Shown here: one piece after another, positions 1 through 8,954 of the stretch
How positions within the stretch are numbered: position 1 is the first letter of the stretch
How the letters are laid out: each line of letters begins with the position of its first letter
Source: an uncultured Gammaproteobacteria bacterium
GTDB taxonomy: Bacteria > Pseudomonadota > Gammaproteobacteria > Steroidobacterales > UBA11654
Direction: 5' to 3'
Assembly (NCBI GenBank): GCA_902553145.1
Contig: CACDKD010000001.1
Location: forward strand, 153,786-217,785
DNA length: 64,000 nucleotides
Made by a program: the position numbers and the translations under genes
The notes under the pieces: model-generated
The model's database searches: none
Seen by the model: the letters and a program-made list of their open reading frames with translations, nothing else
What the model was told of the DNA's origin: nothing

Positions 1-2
1 TG

Positions 3-209
3 TTATCGATTTACCTTTTGGCGGTTTTGTCTCAAAAGCTACCCTTGGCTGTCATCTATTCCTCCTGGGCAGGTTTGGGGGTTTTTTCGGTGGCTCTCTT
101 GAGCTATGCTTTTTATAAACAGACAGTAAACTGGCAAACCATCCTAGGCTTATTCCTAATTGTCATTGGAGTTACGATAGTAAATATATATAAAGGGGAA
201 TCCTTTTAG
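3..209 (+). CDS. SMR-family small multidrug efflux protein, C-terminal part (5' end outside window)
   Basis: Open frame runs to the left edge; ...LPLAVIYSSWAGLGVFSVALLSYAFYKQTVNWQTILGLFLIVIGVTIVNIY resembles the EmrE/SugE C-terminal half. Confidence 0.75.
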   Translation, partial: LSIYLLAVLSQKLPLAVIYSSWAGLGVFSVALLSYAFYKQTVNWQTILGLFLIVIGVTIVNIYKGESF

Positions 210-253
210 GGACTATAAACTGTTCAATAGGCCAAATAACTTTTGATTGCGTT

Positions 254-1555
254 TTATTGAAGAAAGATAAACTTAGCTACAAATATTATAAATAAGAACC
301 AAGCACCTGAAGAGACACTCCTGATTTCACCAACAAATGCTTTGATTACAACATAGGAAATAAAACCCAGTGCAATTCCATTAGCGATTGAAAAAGTCAG
401 GGGGATCATGACGATCATTATTAGTGATGGCACAAGTTCAGTTGTGTCAGCCCAGTCTAATTTTTCCATTCCACCAAGCATTAAGATTGCAACATAAATC
501 AATGCACCAGAAGTAGCATATGCAGGCACAATTGCAGCTAAGGGCGAGAAAAATATTGCCAACAAAAAAAGAATGCCAACCACAACAGCAGTCAGCCCCG
601 TTCTTCCGCCCGCTTCAACGCCAGCCGAGCTTTCTACATAGCTTGTAACGGGGGCACAACCAAAAAATGCACCCACAACACTGGATGTGCTGTCTGCTTT
701 GAGGGCCCTGTCTAGGTTTTTGATACTCCCTTGAGAATCTACAAGGTTTGCTCTGTTTGCAACACCCAAAAGCGTCCCAGCCGTATCGAATAAATTTACA
801 AATAGAAAGGAAATAACAATACTCACCATAGTAAGGTCCAGCGCACCAAGGATATCCAGTTTTAAAAATGTTGGCGCCAAGTCTGGCGGCATAGAAACAA
901 ACCCTTGAAACTGAATAAGACCAAAAAGCATGCCACCAAGTGTTACTGCGATGACGCCCAAAATAATTGCCCCAGGAATTTTTCTGATCGCTAAAACAGA
1001 GATCAAAAGAAACCCAAAACCAGCTAAAACTGTTTCAGGGCTGGAAAAATCACCTAAGCTTAAAAAGTTAGCGTCATTCGCGACAACCAAACCACCACTT
1101 TTTAACCCAATAAAGCCAACAAATAAACCCACACCAGAGCCCATTGCAACCCTTAGGTTCATTGGAATGCTATCCAGCATCCACCTCCTCAGTGGAGTGA
1201 CACTCATAATGACAAACAAAACACCCGCCAAGAAAACTGCACCAAGCGCAACCTCCCATGAGTAGCCCATTTCAATTACAACAGTGAACGTGAAAAACGC
1301 ATTGAGCCCCATCCCGGGCGCAAGGCCAACAGGCCAGTTCGCATATAAACCCATTGCAAAACAGGCAAGCGCGGCCGCTATACAAGTACCCACAAAACTT
1401 GCGCCAGGATCCATTCCTGCTGCTGCCATGATTTGTGGATTTACTAAAACGATATAGGCCATTGTGACAAAGGTTGTGAGCCCCGCAATCAACTCTTTCT
1501 TAGGGTTTGTTTGGTGTGATTCTAGCTTAAAAAATCTTTCAAGGATTTGATTCAT
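254..1555 (-). CDS. NCS2-family purine (guanine/hypoxanthine/adenine) permease, AzgA-like
   Basis: 433 aa; N-term ELIAGLTTFVTMAYIVLVNPQIMAAAGMD and FVNLFDTAGTLLGVANRANL motifs typical of the family. Confidence 0.9.
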   Translation of the reverse strand: MNQILERFFKLESHQTNPKKELIAGLTTFVTMAYIVLVNPQIMAAAGMDPGASFVGTCIAAALACFAMGLYANWPVGLAPGMGLNAFFTFTVVIEMGYSWEVALGAVFLAGVLFVIMSVTPLRRWMLDSIPMNLRVAMGSGVGLFVGFIGLKSGGLVVANDANFLSLGDFSSPETVLAGFGFLLISVLAIRKIPGAIILGVIAVTLGGMLFGLIQFQGFVSMPPDLAPTFLKLDILGALDLTMVSIVISFLFVNLFDTAGTLLGVANRANLVDSQGSIKNLDRALKADSTSSVVGAFFGCAPVTSYVESSAGVEAGGRTGLTAVVVGILFLLAIFFSPLAAIVPAYATSGALIYVAILMLGGMEKLDWADTTELVPSLIMIVMIPLTFSIANGIALGFISYVVIKAFVGEIRSVSSGAWFLFIIFVAKFIFLQ

Positions 1556-1717
1556 TTATTTGTATCCAAAAGCTCAGTCTATTACCCATGATTAACCTTT
1601 ACAAGAAGTCATCACAGCAAAAAAACAAGCCAAACTAGAATGATCGATTGATTGGAGTTTTGTTCCCTTGTATTATGTAGTTGTTGGTTAATTCCTACAA
1701 CTCGCAAAACATACATT

Positions 1718-1781
1718 TGGTTCAAAACCATAGTGAGACGCAAGTAAGCGGAAGCTGAAGAAACGGAGTCGTTTATCTCAT
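1718..1781 (+). ncRNA. Structured 5' leader of glutamine synthetase gene; possible glutamine-riboswitch-like element
   Basis: TGGTT-CAA-AACCA hairpin (1718-1730); GACGCAAGTAAGC-GGAA-GCTGAAGAAACG core (1737-1765); alternative hairpin AAACG-GAGT-CGTTT (1761-1774); long-range GTGAGA/TCTCAT pairing (1733-1738/1776-1781). Confidence 0.35.
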
Positions 1782-1833
1782 AATAATTCTTCTATTGCCA
1801 GCTCAATTTAACATCGTATTTAAAAGGAGCGTT

Positions 1834-2805
1834 ATGAAAAAATTAGAATATATATGGCTGGATGGATTTCAGCCAGAACCAAGCCTAAGAAGCAAGGTTA
1901 AAGTTACAGACGGAAGCCCCCCCGATTGGTCTTTCGATGGATCATCAACCCAACAAGCCGATGGCTCAAGCTCTGACTGTATTATTAGGCCTGTAAACGA
2001 ATATGTTGGGCCGAGAAATTCTGACAGCTTGGTCATGTGTGAAGTCTTGTCGCCAGATAGGTCTGCACACCCATCAAACACAAGAAACGCTTGTGTTGAT
2101 ATTCTTACAGATGATTGGTGGTTTGGTTTTGAACAAGAATATTTCTTCACAAACCCTGAAGACGGAACAATACTTGGTTGGGAAGACGGAACACCGAGAC
2201 CACAAGGGGACTATTATTGTGGCGTAGGGTCTGGCAATGTCCAAGCACGCGAAGTTTCGGAAGCACATATGGACGCTTGTCTTGAGGCAGGCATTATGAT
2301 CACCGGGACTAACGCAGAAGTAGCGCTTGGCCAGTGGGAATATCAATGTTTCGGTAAGGGCCTTAAGGCGGCAGATGATTTATGGGTGAGTAGATACCTT
2401 CTTCATTTGATTGCAGAGGAGTACGGAGTGTCTGTAAACATTCACCCCAAACCTCAAGAGGGCGACTGGAACGGCTCGGGAATGCACACTAATTTTTCGA
2501 ATGAACAAATGAGAAGCGCGGGCTCGGAAGAGCTATTTAACTCCATGTGTGAAAAACTCGGCGAGGTTCATGCAGAAGGGATCGCCAATTACGGCTCAGA
2601 CAATGAAAAGAGGCTGACTGGGAATCATGAAACTCAAAGCATTGACACTTTTTCGTATGGCGTCAGCGACAGAGGGGCAAGCATCAGAATACCTATCTAT
2701 ACAGTTGAAAACGACTGGAATGGCTATTTAGAGGATAGAAGACCCGCTTCGAACGCAGACCCATATAAAATTATTTCGCACATTGTTGGTACGCTGACAC
2801 AATAA
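1834..2805 (+). CDS. glnII: Glutamine synthetase type II (eukaryote-like GSII)
   Basis: EYIWLDG...WSFDGSSTQQADGSSSD, FGFEQEYF, GxGMHTNFS, NDWNGYLEDRRPASNADPY; ATG at 1834 preceded by AAGGAG (ORF track starts upstream at TTG 1795). Confidence 0.93.
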   Translation: MKKLEYIWLDGFQPEPSLRSKVKVTDGSPPDWSFDGSSTQQADGSSSDCIIRPVNEYVGPRNSDSLVMCEVLSPDRSAHPSNTRNACVDILTDDWWFGFEQEYFFTNPEDGTILGWEDGTPRPQGDYYCGVGSGNVQAREVSEAHMDACLEAGIMITGTNAEVALGQWEYQCFGKGLKAADDLWVSRYLLHLIAEEYGVSVNIHPKPQEGDWNGSGMHTNFSNEQMRSAGSEELFNSMCEKLGEVHAEGIANYGSDNEKRLTGNHETQSIDTFSYGVSDRGASIRIPIYTVENDWNGYLEDRRPASNADPYKIISHIVGTLTQ

Positions 2806-2827
2806 AGCGAAAAAAATTAAGGGTTTT

Positions 2828-2850
2828 AAAGGCCTCTACATGAGGCCTTT
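2828..2850. terminator. Bidirectional intrinsic terminator between convergent glnII and pyrD
   Basis: Perfect stem AAAGGCCTC-TACAT-GAGGCCTTT with A-rich and T-rich flanks. Confidence 0.75.
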
Positions 2851-3784
2851 AATCTTTTATAAGGCTCCCCACCAGGCTTTCAACTCCATCCAAACCTTGA
2901 GCGCTTAAATAATTTTCTATTCCCTCATTAATTTTATTGCAAACAAGCGGGTCAATGAATAATGCAGTTCCAATGCCTATGGTCGAAGCACCTGCGATGA
3001 TAAATTCAAGCGCATCCTTAACAGAGCTAATTCCGCCTTGGCCCATGATCGGAATATTTTGAGGGCCAGCAACTTCATACACCTGCATAACTTTTTGTAG
3101 GGCAATTGGCTTAATCGCTGGTCCTGAGAGACCGCCTGAGGTATTGCCCAAGACAGGGCGCTTAGTATCGATATCGATGGCCATACCGGTAATTGTATTG
3201 ATCACTGAAAGCGCATCACTTCCGGCATCAATACATTTCCTGGCACTTTCCTTTATATCCGCTTGATTGGGCGATAGTTTAGTGATGATTGGTTTAGAAG
3301 TTGCACCCTTGCAGGCCTCGACAACTTGTGCAGACATTTCTGGATCATTCCCAAACTCCATGCCGCCCTTCTTAACATTGGGACAGGAAATATTTAATTC
3401 AATGGCATGTATGTTTGATTGGTCAAATATTCTGCAGACCTCAACGTATTCATCAATGGTTGAACCCGAGACATTCGCAATGAAATGAGTTTCAAAAGGT
3501 TCGAGCAATGGAAGAATATTATCAACAACCTCATGAGCGCCAGGATTTTGTAATCCAATTGAGTTCAGCATTCCCGATGGTGTTTCATAAACACGATGAG
3601 GAGCATTCCCCAAACGTGGCTCAAGAGTGGTGCCCTTTAGAACGGCTCCACCGATATCAGCATTTGAAAAACCCTCAAGCCTTGTATATTCATCACCAAA
3701 ACCCACACACCCAGAAAGCAAAACAATTGGGGAGGCTAGATTGAGCCCCAAGAATTCTGTTGTTATTGTATTTTTGTTGGCCAT
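2849..3784 (-). CDS. pyrD: Dihydroorotate dehydrogenase, class 1B catalytic subunit type
   Basis: TEFLGLNLASPIVLLSGCVGFG..., ELNISCPNVKKGG (class 1 Cys active site), GQGGISSVKDALEFIIAGAS. Confidence 0.9.
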   Translation of the reverse strand: MANKNTITTEFLGLNLASPIVLLSGCVGFGDEYTRLEGFSNADIGGAVLKGTTLEPRLGNAPHRVYETPSGMLNSIGLQNPGAHEVVDNILPLLEPFETHFIANVSGSTIDEYVEVCRIFDQSNIHAIELNISCPNVKKGGMEFGNDPEMSAQVVEACKGATSKPIITKLSPNQADIKESARKCIDAGSDALSVINTITGMAIDIDTKRPVLGNTSGGLSGPAIKPIALQKVMQVYEVAGPQNIPIMGQGGISSVKDALEFIIAGASTIGIGTALFIDPLVCNKINEGIENYLSAQGLDGVESLVGSLIKD

Positions 3785-3793
3785 ACTGGTTTT

Positions 3794-4258
3794 GTGTTCA
3801 ATATTGTACTACATCAACCCGAAATTCCACCAAACACAGGAAATATTATTCGCCTATGTGCAAACACAGGCGCAAAATTACACTTGATACACCCTCTGGG
3901 CTTTGTGATGTCTAAAAAAAATCTTGAAAGGGCCGCATTGGATTACGGAGAATCGGTTGAGATTATTCATCATAAAAACTTTGATGCATATTTAGAGAAT
4001 ACCCAATTCAGCAATTACTATGCTGTTTCAACAAAGGGCAAGTCACCGATGAATGAACACACTTTTTTACCAGAGGACTATCTTATGTTCGGTAGCGAAA
4101 CAAAAGGACTTCCCAAAGAGTGTCTCTTGCATGAAAGCTGTAAGGGAGTCGTAAGAATACCAATGATGGGAGGATCAAGGAGCTTAAATCTTTCTAACTC
4201 TGTCGCAATTCTTTTATATTACGCATTAGGGCTGAATAAATTCAAGGGACTATCTTAG
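3794..4258 (+). CDS. trmL: tRNA (cytidine(34)-2'-O)-methyltransferase, SpoU family
   Basis: MFNIVLHQPEIPPNTGNIIRLCANTGAKLHLIHPLGF and LNLSNSVAILLYYAL. Confidence 0.93.
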   Translation: MFNIVLHQPEIPPNTGNIIRLCANTGAKLHLIHPLGFVMSKKNLERAALDYGESVEIIHHKNFDAYLENTQFSNYYAVSTKGKSPMNEHTFLPEDYLMFGSETKGLPKECLLHESCKGVVRIPMMGGSRSLNLSNSVAILLYYALGLNKFKGLS

Positions 4259-5253
4259 TTTTCAAAGCGGAGCGGCCTGTTCATTAGCTCCGCGCCAGCC
4301 TCTTTTGCAGACAGACCTTCAAACAGTATTTTGTAAACTCTTGAAGTAATAGGAAAGTCATCATCGTTCACTATTCCATTATTGACCAATGCGCTAACAG
4401 CATGGACGCCTTCAGGTGTTCCATTGTGTTGTTCTCTGAAGCTATCAAGGTTTCCACCTCTGCCAATATGTATTCCCAACTGCCTATTTCTGGATTGGTC
4501 ATCTGTCGAGCTCAAGACCAAGTCACCAATACCCGATAAACCCGAGAAGGTTGATTCATTCGCACCCATGCTCGTCCCTAAGGCTTTCATTTCCTCTGCG
4601 CCACGAGTAATTAAAGCAGCTCTGGCATTTGCACCCATTTCCATTGCATCTGAAATTCCTGATGCAATTGCAATAATATTTTTTAAAATCCCTCCAAGCT
4701 GAACACCAACTGGGTCGGCGGATATATATACCCTTAAGTTCTCATTTGACATTTTTGATGCTAATCGACTCGGATCATTTATTGTGTTTGTAGCAAGCGT
4801 GATTGCAGTTGGTTTGCTTAGAGCAAGCTCTTCAGCAAAAGTAGGCCCAGACAAAACACCATGTTCAATATCAGCATCATAATATTCAGATACAATCTTG
4901 GATAACAGTGCACCGCTTTCTAGATCAAAACCTTTGGTTGCCCAAAGCACTTTGAATGAAGCAGGGGATTGGCTCAATTCTGATAACGCTTTTCTGAAAT
5001 ATGGACTCTTTACACATATGACAACACAATCTATTTCGCCAAGAAGATCTTTAGCCGCTTCCATGACATGAATATCATCTGGCAGCCTAACTCCCGGCAG
5101 ATATTTATGGTTTATTCTGGTTGAGGCAATATTTTTTAGATTTGACTGATCAAATGAGCTCAAAAAAACCTCATTTCCAGACTTATGCAGCTGAAGCGAA
5201 AGGGCCGTACCCCAAGCACCCGCACCAAAAACTAAAAAAGAAGTTTCGCCCAT
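4255..5253 (-). CDS. gpsA: NAD(P)H-dependent glycerol-3-phosphate dehydrogenase
   Basis: FGAGAWGTALSLQL, LSGPTFAEELA, SGIGDLVLSSTDDQSRNRQLG. Confidence 0.95.
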   Translation of the reverse strand: MGETSFLVFGAGAWGTALSLQLHKSGNEVFLSSFDQSNLKNIASTRINHKYLPGVRLPDDIHVMEAAKDLLGEIDCVVICVKSPYFRKALSELSQSPASFKVLWATKGFDLESGALLSKIVSEYYDADIEHGVLSGPTFAEELALSKPTAITLATNTINDPSRLASKMSNENLRVYISADPVGVQLGGILKNIIAIASGISDAMEMGANARAALITRGAEEMKALGTSMGANESTFSGLSGIGDLVLSSTDDQSRNRQLGIHIGRGGNLDSFREQHNGTPEGVHAVSALVNNGIVNDDDFPITSRVYKILFEGLSAKEAGAELMNRPLRFEN

Positions 5254-5703
5254 TTAATTTTGGGTTTGTTGCTCTTCTTTGGCTTGAGTATAAAGTGCCT
5301 CAAAGCTAATGGGTTGAAGATTGAGAGCGGGGAAACCGCCTTTGGCAACGACAGAAGAAAGCATCTCTCTGGCATACGGAAACAACGTAGAAGGACAGTA
5401 TACAGCTATAAGATCTTTGATTTCCTCATCGTCATATCCGTTCATTACAAAGACACCTGATTGTTCAACCTCTGCAATGAACATTGTTTTTTCTCCGTAA
5501 CTAGCTTCGGCTTTGATTGTCAGCGAAACATCATATGAGTTTTCACCAATCTTGTTGTGGGTATTCGAGAGATTGATTTTAGTTTCAGGTTGTATATTCT
5601 CTTCCATAAAAACACCGGGACTATTTGGCGCTTCAAAAGACACATCCTTAACATATATGGTTTGAATTGCTACGGTCTTTTGGTCTTGGGTTGTTTCTGT
5701 CAT
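5254..5703 (-). CDS. secB: Protein-export chaperone SecB
   Basis: IYVKDVSFEAPNSPGVF...CPSTLFPYAREMLSSVVAKGGFPALNLQPISFEALY; ATG at 5703 overlaps upstream TGA (ATGA). Confidence 0.95.
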   Translation of the reverse strand: MTETTQDQKTVAIQTIYVKDVSFEAPNSPGVFMEENIQPETKINLSNTHNKIGENSYDVSLTIKAEASYGEKTMFIAEVEQSGVFVMNGYDDEEIKDLIAVYCPSTLFPYAREMLSSVVAKGGFPALNLQPISFEALYTQAKEEQQTQN

Positions 5704-6107
5704 GATTGCTCCGATATAGTTGGGAGAGAAGCTCTTTCCCATTCAATAATTCCGCCCTTAATATAAAAGGCCTGCTCAAAATTGTTTTTACGAAGCGCAA
5801 GACTGCTTTTTTTGCTCGCACCTCCTGTATCACAGACCAGCAGCAAGGGCTTGTTCAAGGATCCCGCTTTTTTTGGAACATCCTCAGGTGCGATGTTTTG
5901 AGAGTCCAATAAATGCTTTTTTCCAAAATCATTCTCATTTCGAAGATCAAAGATCACAGCATTCTGGTTAATCAGTTTTACAGCCTGCACTGGAGACAGC
6001 CCGCAAATATTGCCTTCTTTTATTTTCAGCTCATTAAAGATTGCCATAAGAAAAACAAATATCGTTAAACTTACGAGAATCAGGTTTTCATTTATAAAGT
6101 CCATCAT
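5700..6107 (-). CDS. Membrane-anchored rhodanese-like domain protein (YibN-like)
   Basis: N-terminal TM segment; AVKLINQNAVIFDLRNENDFGKKHLLDSQNI..PLLLVCDTGG. Confidence 0.85.
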   Translation of the reverse strand: MMDFINENLILVSLTIFVFLMAIFNELKIKEGNICGLSPVQAVKLINQNAVIFDLRNENDFGKKHLLDSQNIAPEDVPKKAGSLNKPLLLVCDTGGASKKSSLALRKNNFEQAFYIKGGIIEWERASLPTISEQS

Positions 6108-6523
6108 TAAATCTCTGCGGCTATCTTCTGAGCGATAGATTCAAGCTTTTCAGGTTTCTCCATTTCATACCCATGGTTTGTATTAAGCGCGCCATTATAA
6201 ACCGGAATGATATGCATATGGTAATGAAATACTGTTTGCCCGGCATCAGGACCATTGAATTGTTTAACAATCAGTCCAGATGGATCAAGCGCCTTTTTCA
6301 TGGCATGCGACAACAACTTTGTTGTTTTAATGACCTCGCTCAAATAATCTTCACTGAGATCAAAAATGTTTTCAGCGGGAGATTTAGGAACAACTAATAC
6401 GTGACCATCTGACACGGGCATAATATCCATAAAAACGATCGTAGATTCATTCTCATATACTTTGTGGCACGGCATCTCACCCTTCAAAATCTTTGCAAAA
6501 ATATTTTCAGTGTCATAAGACAT
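6107..6523 (-). CDS. HIT-family nucleotide-binding protein
   Basis: DTENIFAKILKGEMPCHKVYENE...FHYHMHIIPVY (HxHxH motif). Confidence 0.92.
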   Translation of the reverse strand: MSYDTENIFAKILKGEMPCHKVYENESTIVFMDIMPVSDGHVLVVPKSPAENIFDLSEDYLSEVIKTTKLLSHAMKKALDPSGLIVKQFNGPDAGQTVFHYHMHIIPVYNGALNTNHGYEMEKPEKLESIAQKIAAEI

Positions 6524-6527
6524 GCTA

Positions 6528-6824
6528 TTAATCTACCCCTTCAAATATTCCAATATCATAAATACCCGTCCCATCTCTTTTGTGTTTTGTTGATTGGTAT
6601 TCCTCAGACGCCCAAAAATTATCGATGCATTCTTTATTCGGAAACTTAGCTATAATTGCTGTTTTTCCATTCAGCAAACTTCCTTCCACCACCCTATTTA
6701 CTGGACCTCTGACAACATAATGTCCTCCATGCTCTTCAATCAATTTTGCTGAAATGTCAGCATATTCTGTTAATGCTTCACTAAAGTTCGTTATTTCACA
6801 AATTGTCACCAAATAGACAGACAT
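6528..6824 (-). CDS. DUF1330-family protein
   Basis: 98 aa; YADISAKLIEEHGGHYVVRGPVNRVVEG..FPNKECIDNFWASEEYQ. Confidence 0.8.
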   Translation of the reverse strand: MSVYLVTICEITNFSEALTEYADISAKLIEEHGGHYVVRGPVNRVVEGSLLNGKTAIIAKFPNKECIDNFWASEEYQSTKHKRDGTGIYDIGIFEGVD

Positions 6825-6921
6825 AAATCCCCCTTTTTTATTAAATATAGCAAATCAAAGACGGCATGCCTTAAGAAATAAGCACTGTTAATCGAGAGCC
6901 TTTAAGTTTAGAGTACGCTCT

Positions 6922-7458
6922 ATGCAATACGACTACAGTTATTGCCCGATTTGTAAAAATAAACTGGTTACAAGAATAGAAGGCGGGCTTAAACGAAAAA
7001 GATGCTCAGACTCAGAGTGCGACTTTGTATTGTGGAATAACCCGACGCCCGTTCTTGCAGCAGTTGCCCATAGAGATGGGGAAGTCGTTTTGGTTCAATC
7101 GATCGGTTGGCCTGCCCACTGGTTCAGCCTTATCACCGGATTTATGGAAGCTGGAGAAAGCCCTGAAGAGGGGATCGCAAGAGAAGTAAGAGAAGAAATA
7201 GGCCTCGATTGCAAAGTTGGATCTCTTCTTGGAGTTTATGAGTTTATCCAAATGAATCAAATCATTATTGCTTACGATGTATTTTTGTCACAAGGCGAGA
7301 TCAAGTTAGATAAGGAAGAGCTGGTTGACTTTAAGTTAGTGAGCTCAAGTGATCTGAGACCATGGCCAAGCGGCACAGGGCAAGCCGTGAAAAAATGGCT
7401 TCACCAAAGAGGCATTGAGAACAAAGAGATAGAGTTTAAAAAACTCAAGAAAAACTAA
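6922..7458 (+). CDS. NUDIX hydrolase with N-terminal zinc ribbon
   Basis: CPICKNKL...CSDSECDF zinc ribbon; GFMEAGESPEEGIAREVREEIG Nudix box. Confidence 0.9.
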   Translation: MQYDYSYCPICKNKLVTRIEGGLKRKRCSDSECDFVLWNNPTPVLAAVAHRDGEVVLVQSIGWPAHWFSLITGFMEAGESPEEGIAREVREEIGLDCKVGSLLGVYEFIQMNQIIIAYDVFLSQGEIKLDKEELVDFKLVSSSDLRPWPSGTGQAVKKWLHQRGIENKEIEFKKLKKN

Positions 7459-8954
7459 AGTTGACCCTCTTTGCTCTCTCTTGTTTTACCAATGAGAAAA
7501 GAAATCACGATCAATGCAATGGCAATGATCACATAATACTGAACCATAAATCCAAATACTGGCGAGATGCTATCTAGGCCTTCAACCAAGGCATCCCCGC
7601 CTAGCAAACCAGCCAATACACCACCGATCGCCGATGCAGTGAACCAAAGACCAAACATTTGGCCAACGTATTTTTTTGGAGAGTGTCTTGAGAAAGCAGC
7701 CAATCCAACAGGGGATAGGGCCAGCTCACCCCAAGTTTGTATGAGATAGGTTAAAATCAGCCAACGCATATTGACTGGCGATGAAACAAGCGCCAGCTCA
7801 ACTGCATATAACATCACAACGAAACTAAGAGCCATCAACAACAGACCAAATGCAAACTTGATTGGCAGAGACGGATTTAGGTTTTTACGAGCCAGCTGCG
7901 TCCACATGCCGGCAAACACAGGCGCAAAAATCACAACAAAAATTGGATTTGCAAACTGCAGCCATCCAATGGGAATGATGTAGCCTGAGATTGAAAGATC
8001 GGTATAGTCTCTTGCAAATATACTCAGCGAGCTTGCCGATTGATCAAAGCCAGACCAAAAAGCTGCTGCACCTATAAAAAGCAGCCCAAGCAGAATTACA
8101 CTTTTCTTCTCTTCGCTTGTGAGTCCAGCAAAGAAGTATAAATACAAAAAATAAGTACCAGCAACAAAAGATAAAAAGTAGTAAAAGCCTTCAGCAAAAG
8201 CCCTAGCATTTATTGTATAAAGACCTACCAGGCCTGCAATTATTACAAGGGCAGTTATGCCAAGGCTAACTTTTGACCACAATACAAGCCGAGAACGCTT
8301 TGCTTCATCCATGGAGTTTGGTTCTGCTCCAGCAGATCCCAACAAATGACGCGTCTTGATGAACTGGATGACACCAAAGGTCATGCCAACACCAGCAGCA
8401 CCAAAACCCCAGTGCCAACCAATTTTTTCACCCAAATATGAGCAGATCAAGAATCCCAATGTTGATCCGATATTAATGGCCATGTAAAAAACATAGTAAC
8501 CATTTTCTCTTCTGCCATCTTCATCTGAGTAAAGTTTGCCCACAATGGTTGAGATATTGCCCTTGAGTAAGCCCGTTCCTATAACGACAAAGATCAAGCC
8601 AAGAAAGAAAGTCTGGTCAATGGGGATGGCGAGCGTGAAGTGGCCCAACATAATAATTATTGCACCGATTAAGACTGCTTTTTGATGCCCGAGAATGTTG
8701 TCCGCTAACCAACCCCCAGGAATAACAATAAAGTAGACCATCCCTACATAGATCCCATAAATTGCTTGCGCCTCAAGTTGAGACCACCCAAGCCCTGGGT
8801 TAAATCCGGTCATTGCGCCTGTCATATATAGGACCAAGAGTGCTCTCATGCCATAGTAGGACATGCGTTCCCACATTTCGGTTAAGAAAAGTGTTCTGAG
8901 GCCTATAGGGTGGCCAAAAAAATTATCATTAGGGGTTGATGCTTGATTCATCAT
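7455..8954 (-). CDS. POT/PTR-family proton-dependent oligopeptide transporter
   Basis: FLTEMWERMSYYGMRALLVLYM, YVFYMAINIGS, GWLADNILG. Confidence 0.92.
   Translation of the reverse strand: MMNQASTPNDNFFGHPIGLRTLFLTEMWERMSYYGMRALLVLYMTGAMTGFNPGLGWSQLEAQAIYGIYVGMVYFIVIPGGWLADNILGHQKAVLIGAIIIMLGHFTLAIPIDQTFFLGLIFVVIGTGLLKGNISTIVGKLYSDEDGRRENGYYVFYMAINIGSTLGFLICSYLGEKIGWHWGFGAAGVGMTFGVIQFIKTRHLLGSAGAEPNSMDEAKRSRLVLWSKVSLGITALVIIAGLVGLYTINARAFAEGFYYFLSFVAGTYFLYLYFFAGLTSEEKKSVILLGLLFIGAAAFWSGFDQSASSLSIFARDYTDLSISGYIIPIGWLQFANPIFVVIFAPVFAGMWTQLARKNLNPSLPIKFAFGLLLMALSFVVMLYAVELALVSSPVNMRWLILTYLIQTWGELALSPVGLAAFSRHSPKKYVGQMFGLWFTASAIGGVLAGLLGGDALVEGLDSISPVFGFMVQYYVIIAIALIVISFLIGKTRESKEGQL

Noticed and set aside
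930-1265. 111-aa plus-strand ORF inside the NCS2 permease gene
   Set aside because: Antisense to a clear permease gene; low-complexity composition (many K/P/T/I) typical of a reverse-strand shadow ORF.
1869-2346. Antisense ORFs (1869-2150, 2074-2346) and the alternative plus ORF 2003-2227 within glnII
   Set aside because: Entirely inside the conserved GSII coding sequence with no recognisable domain.
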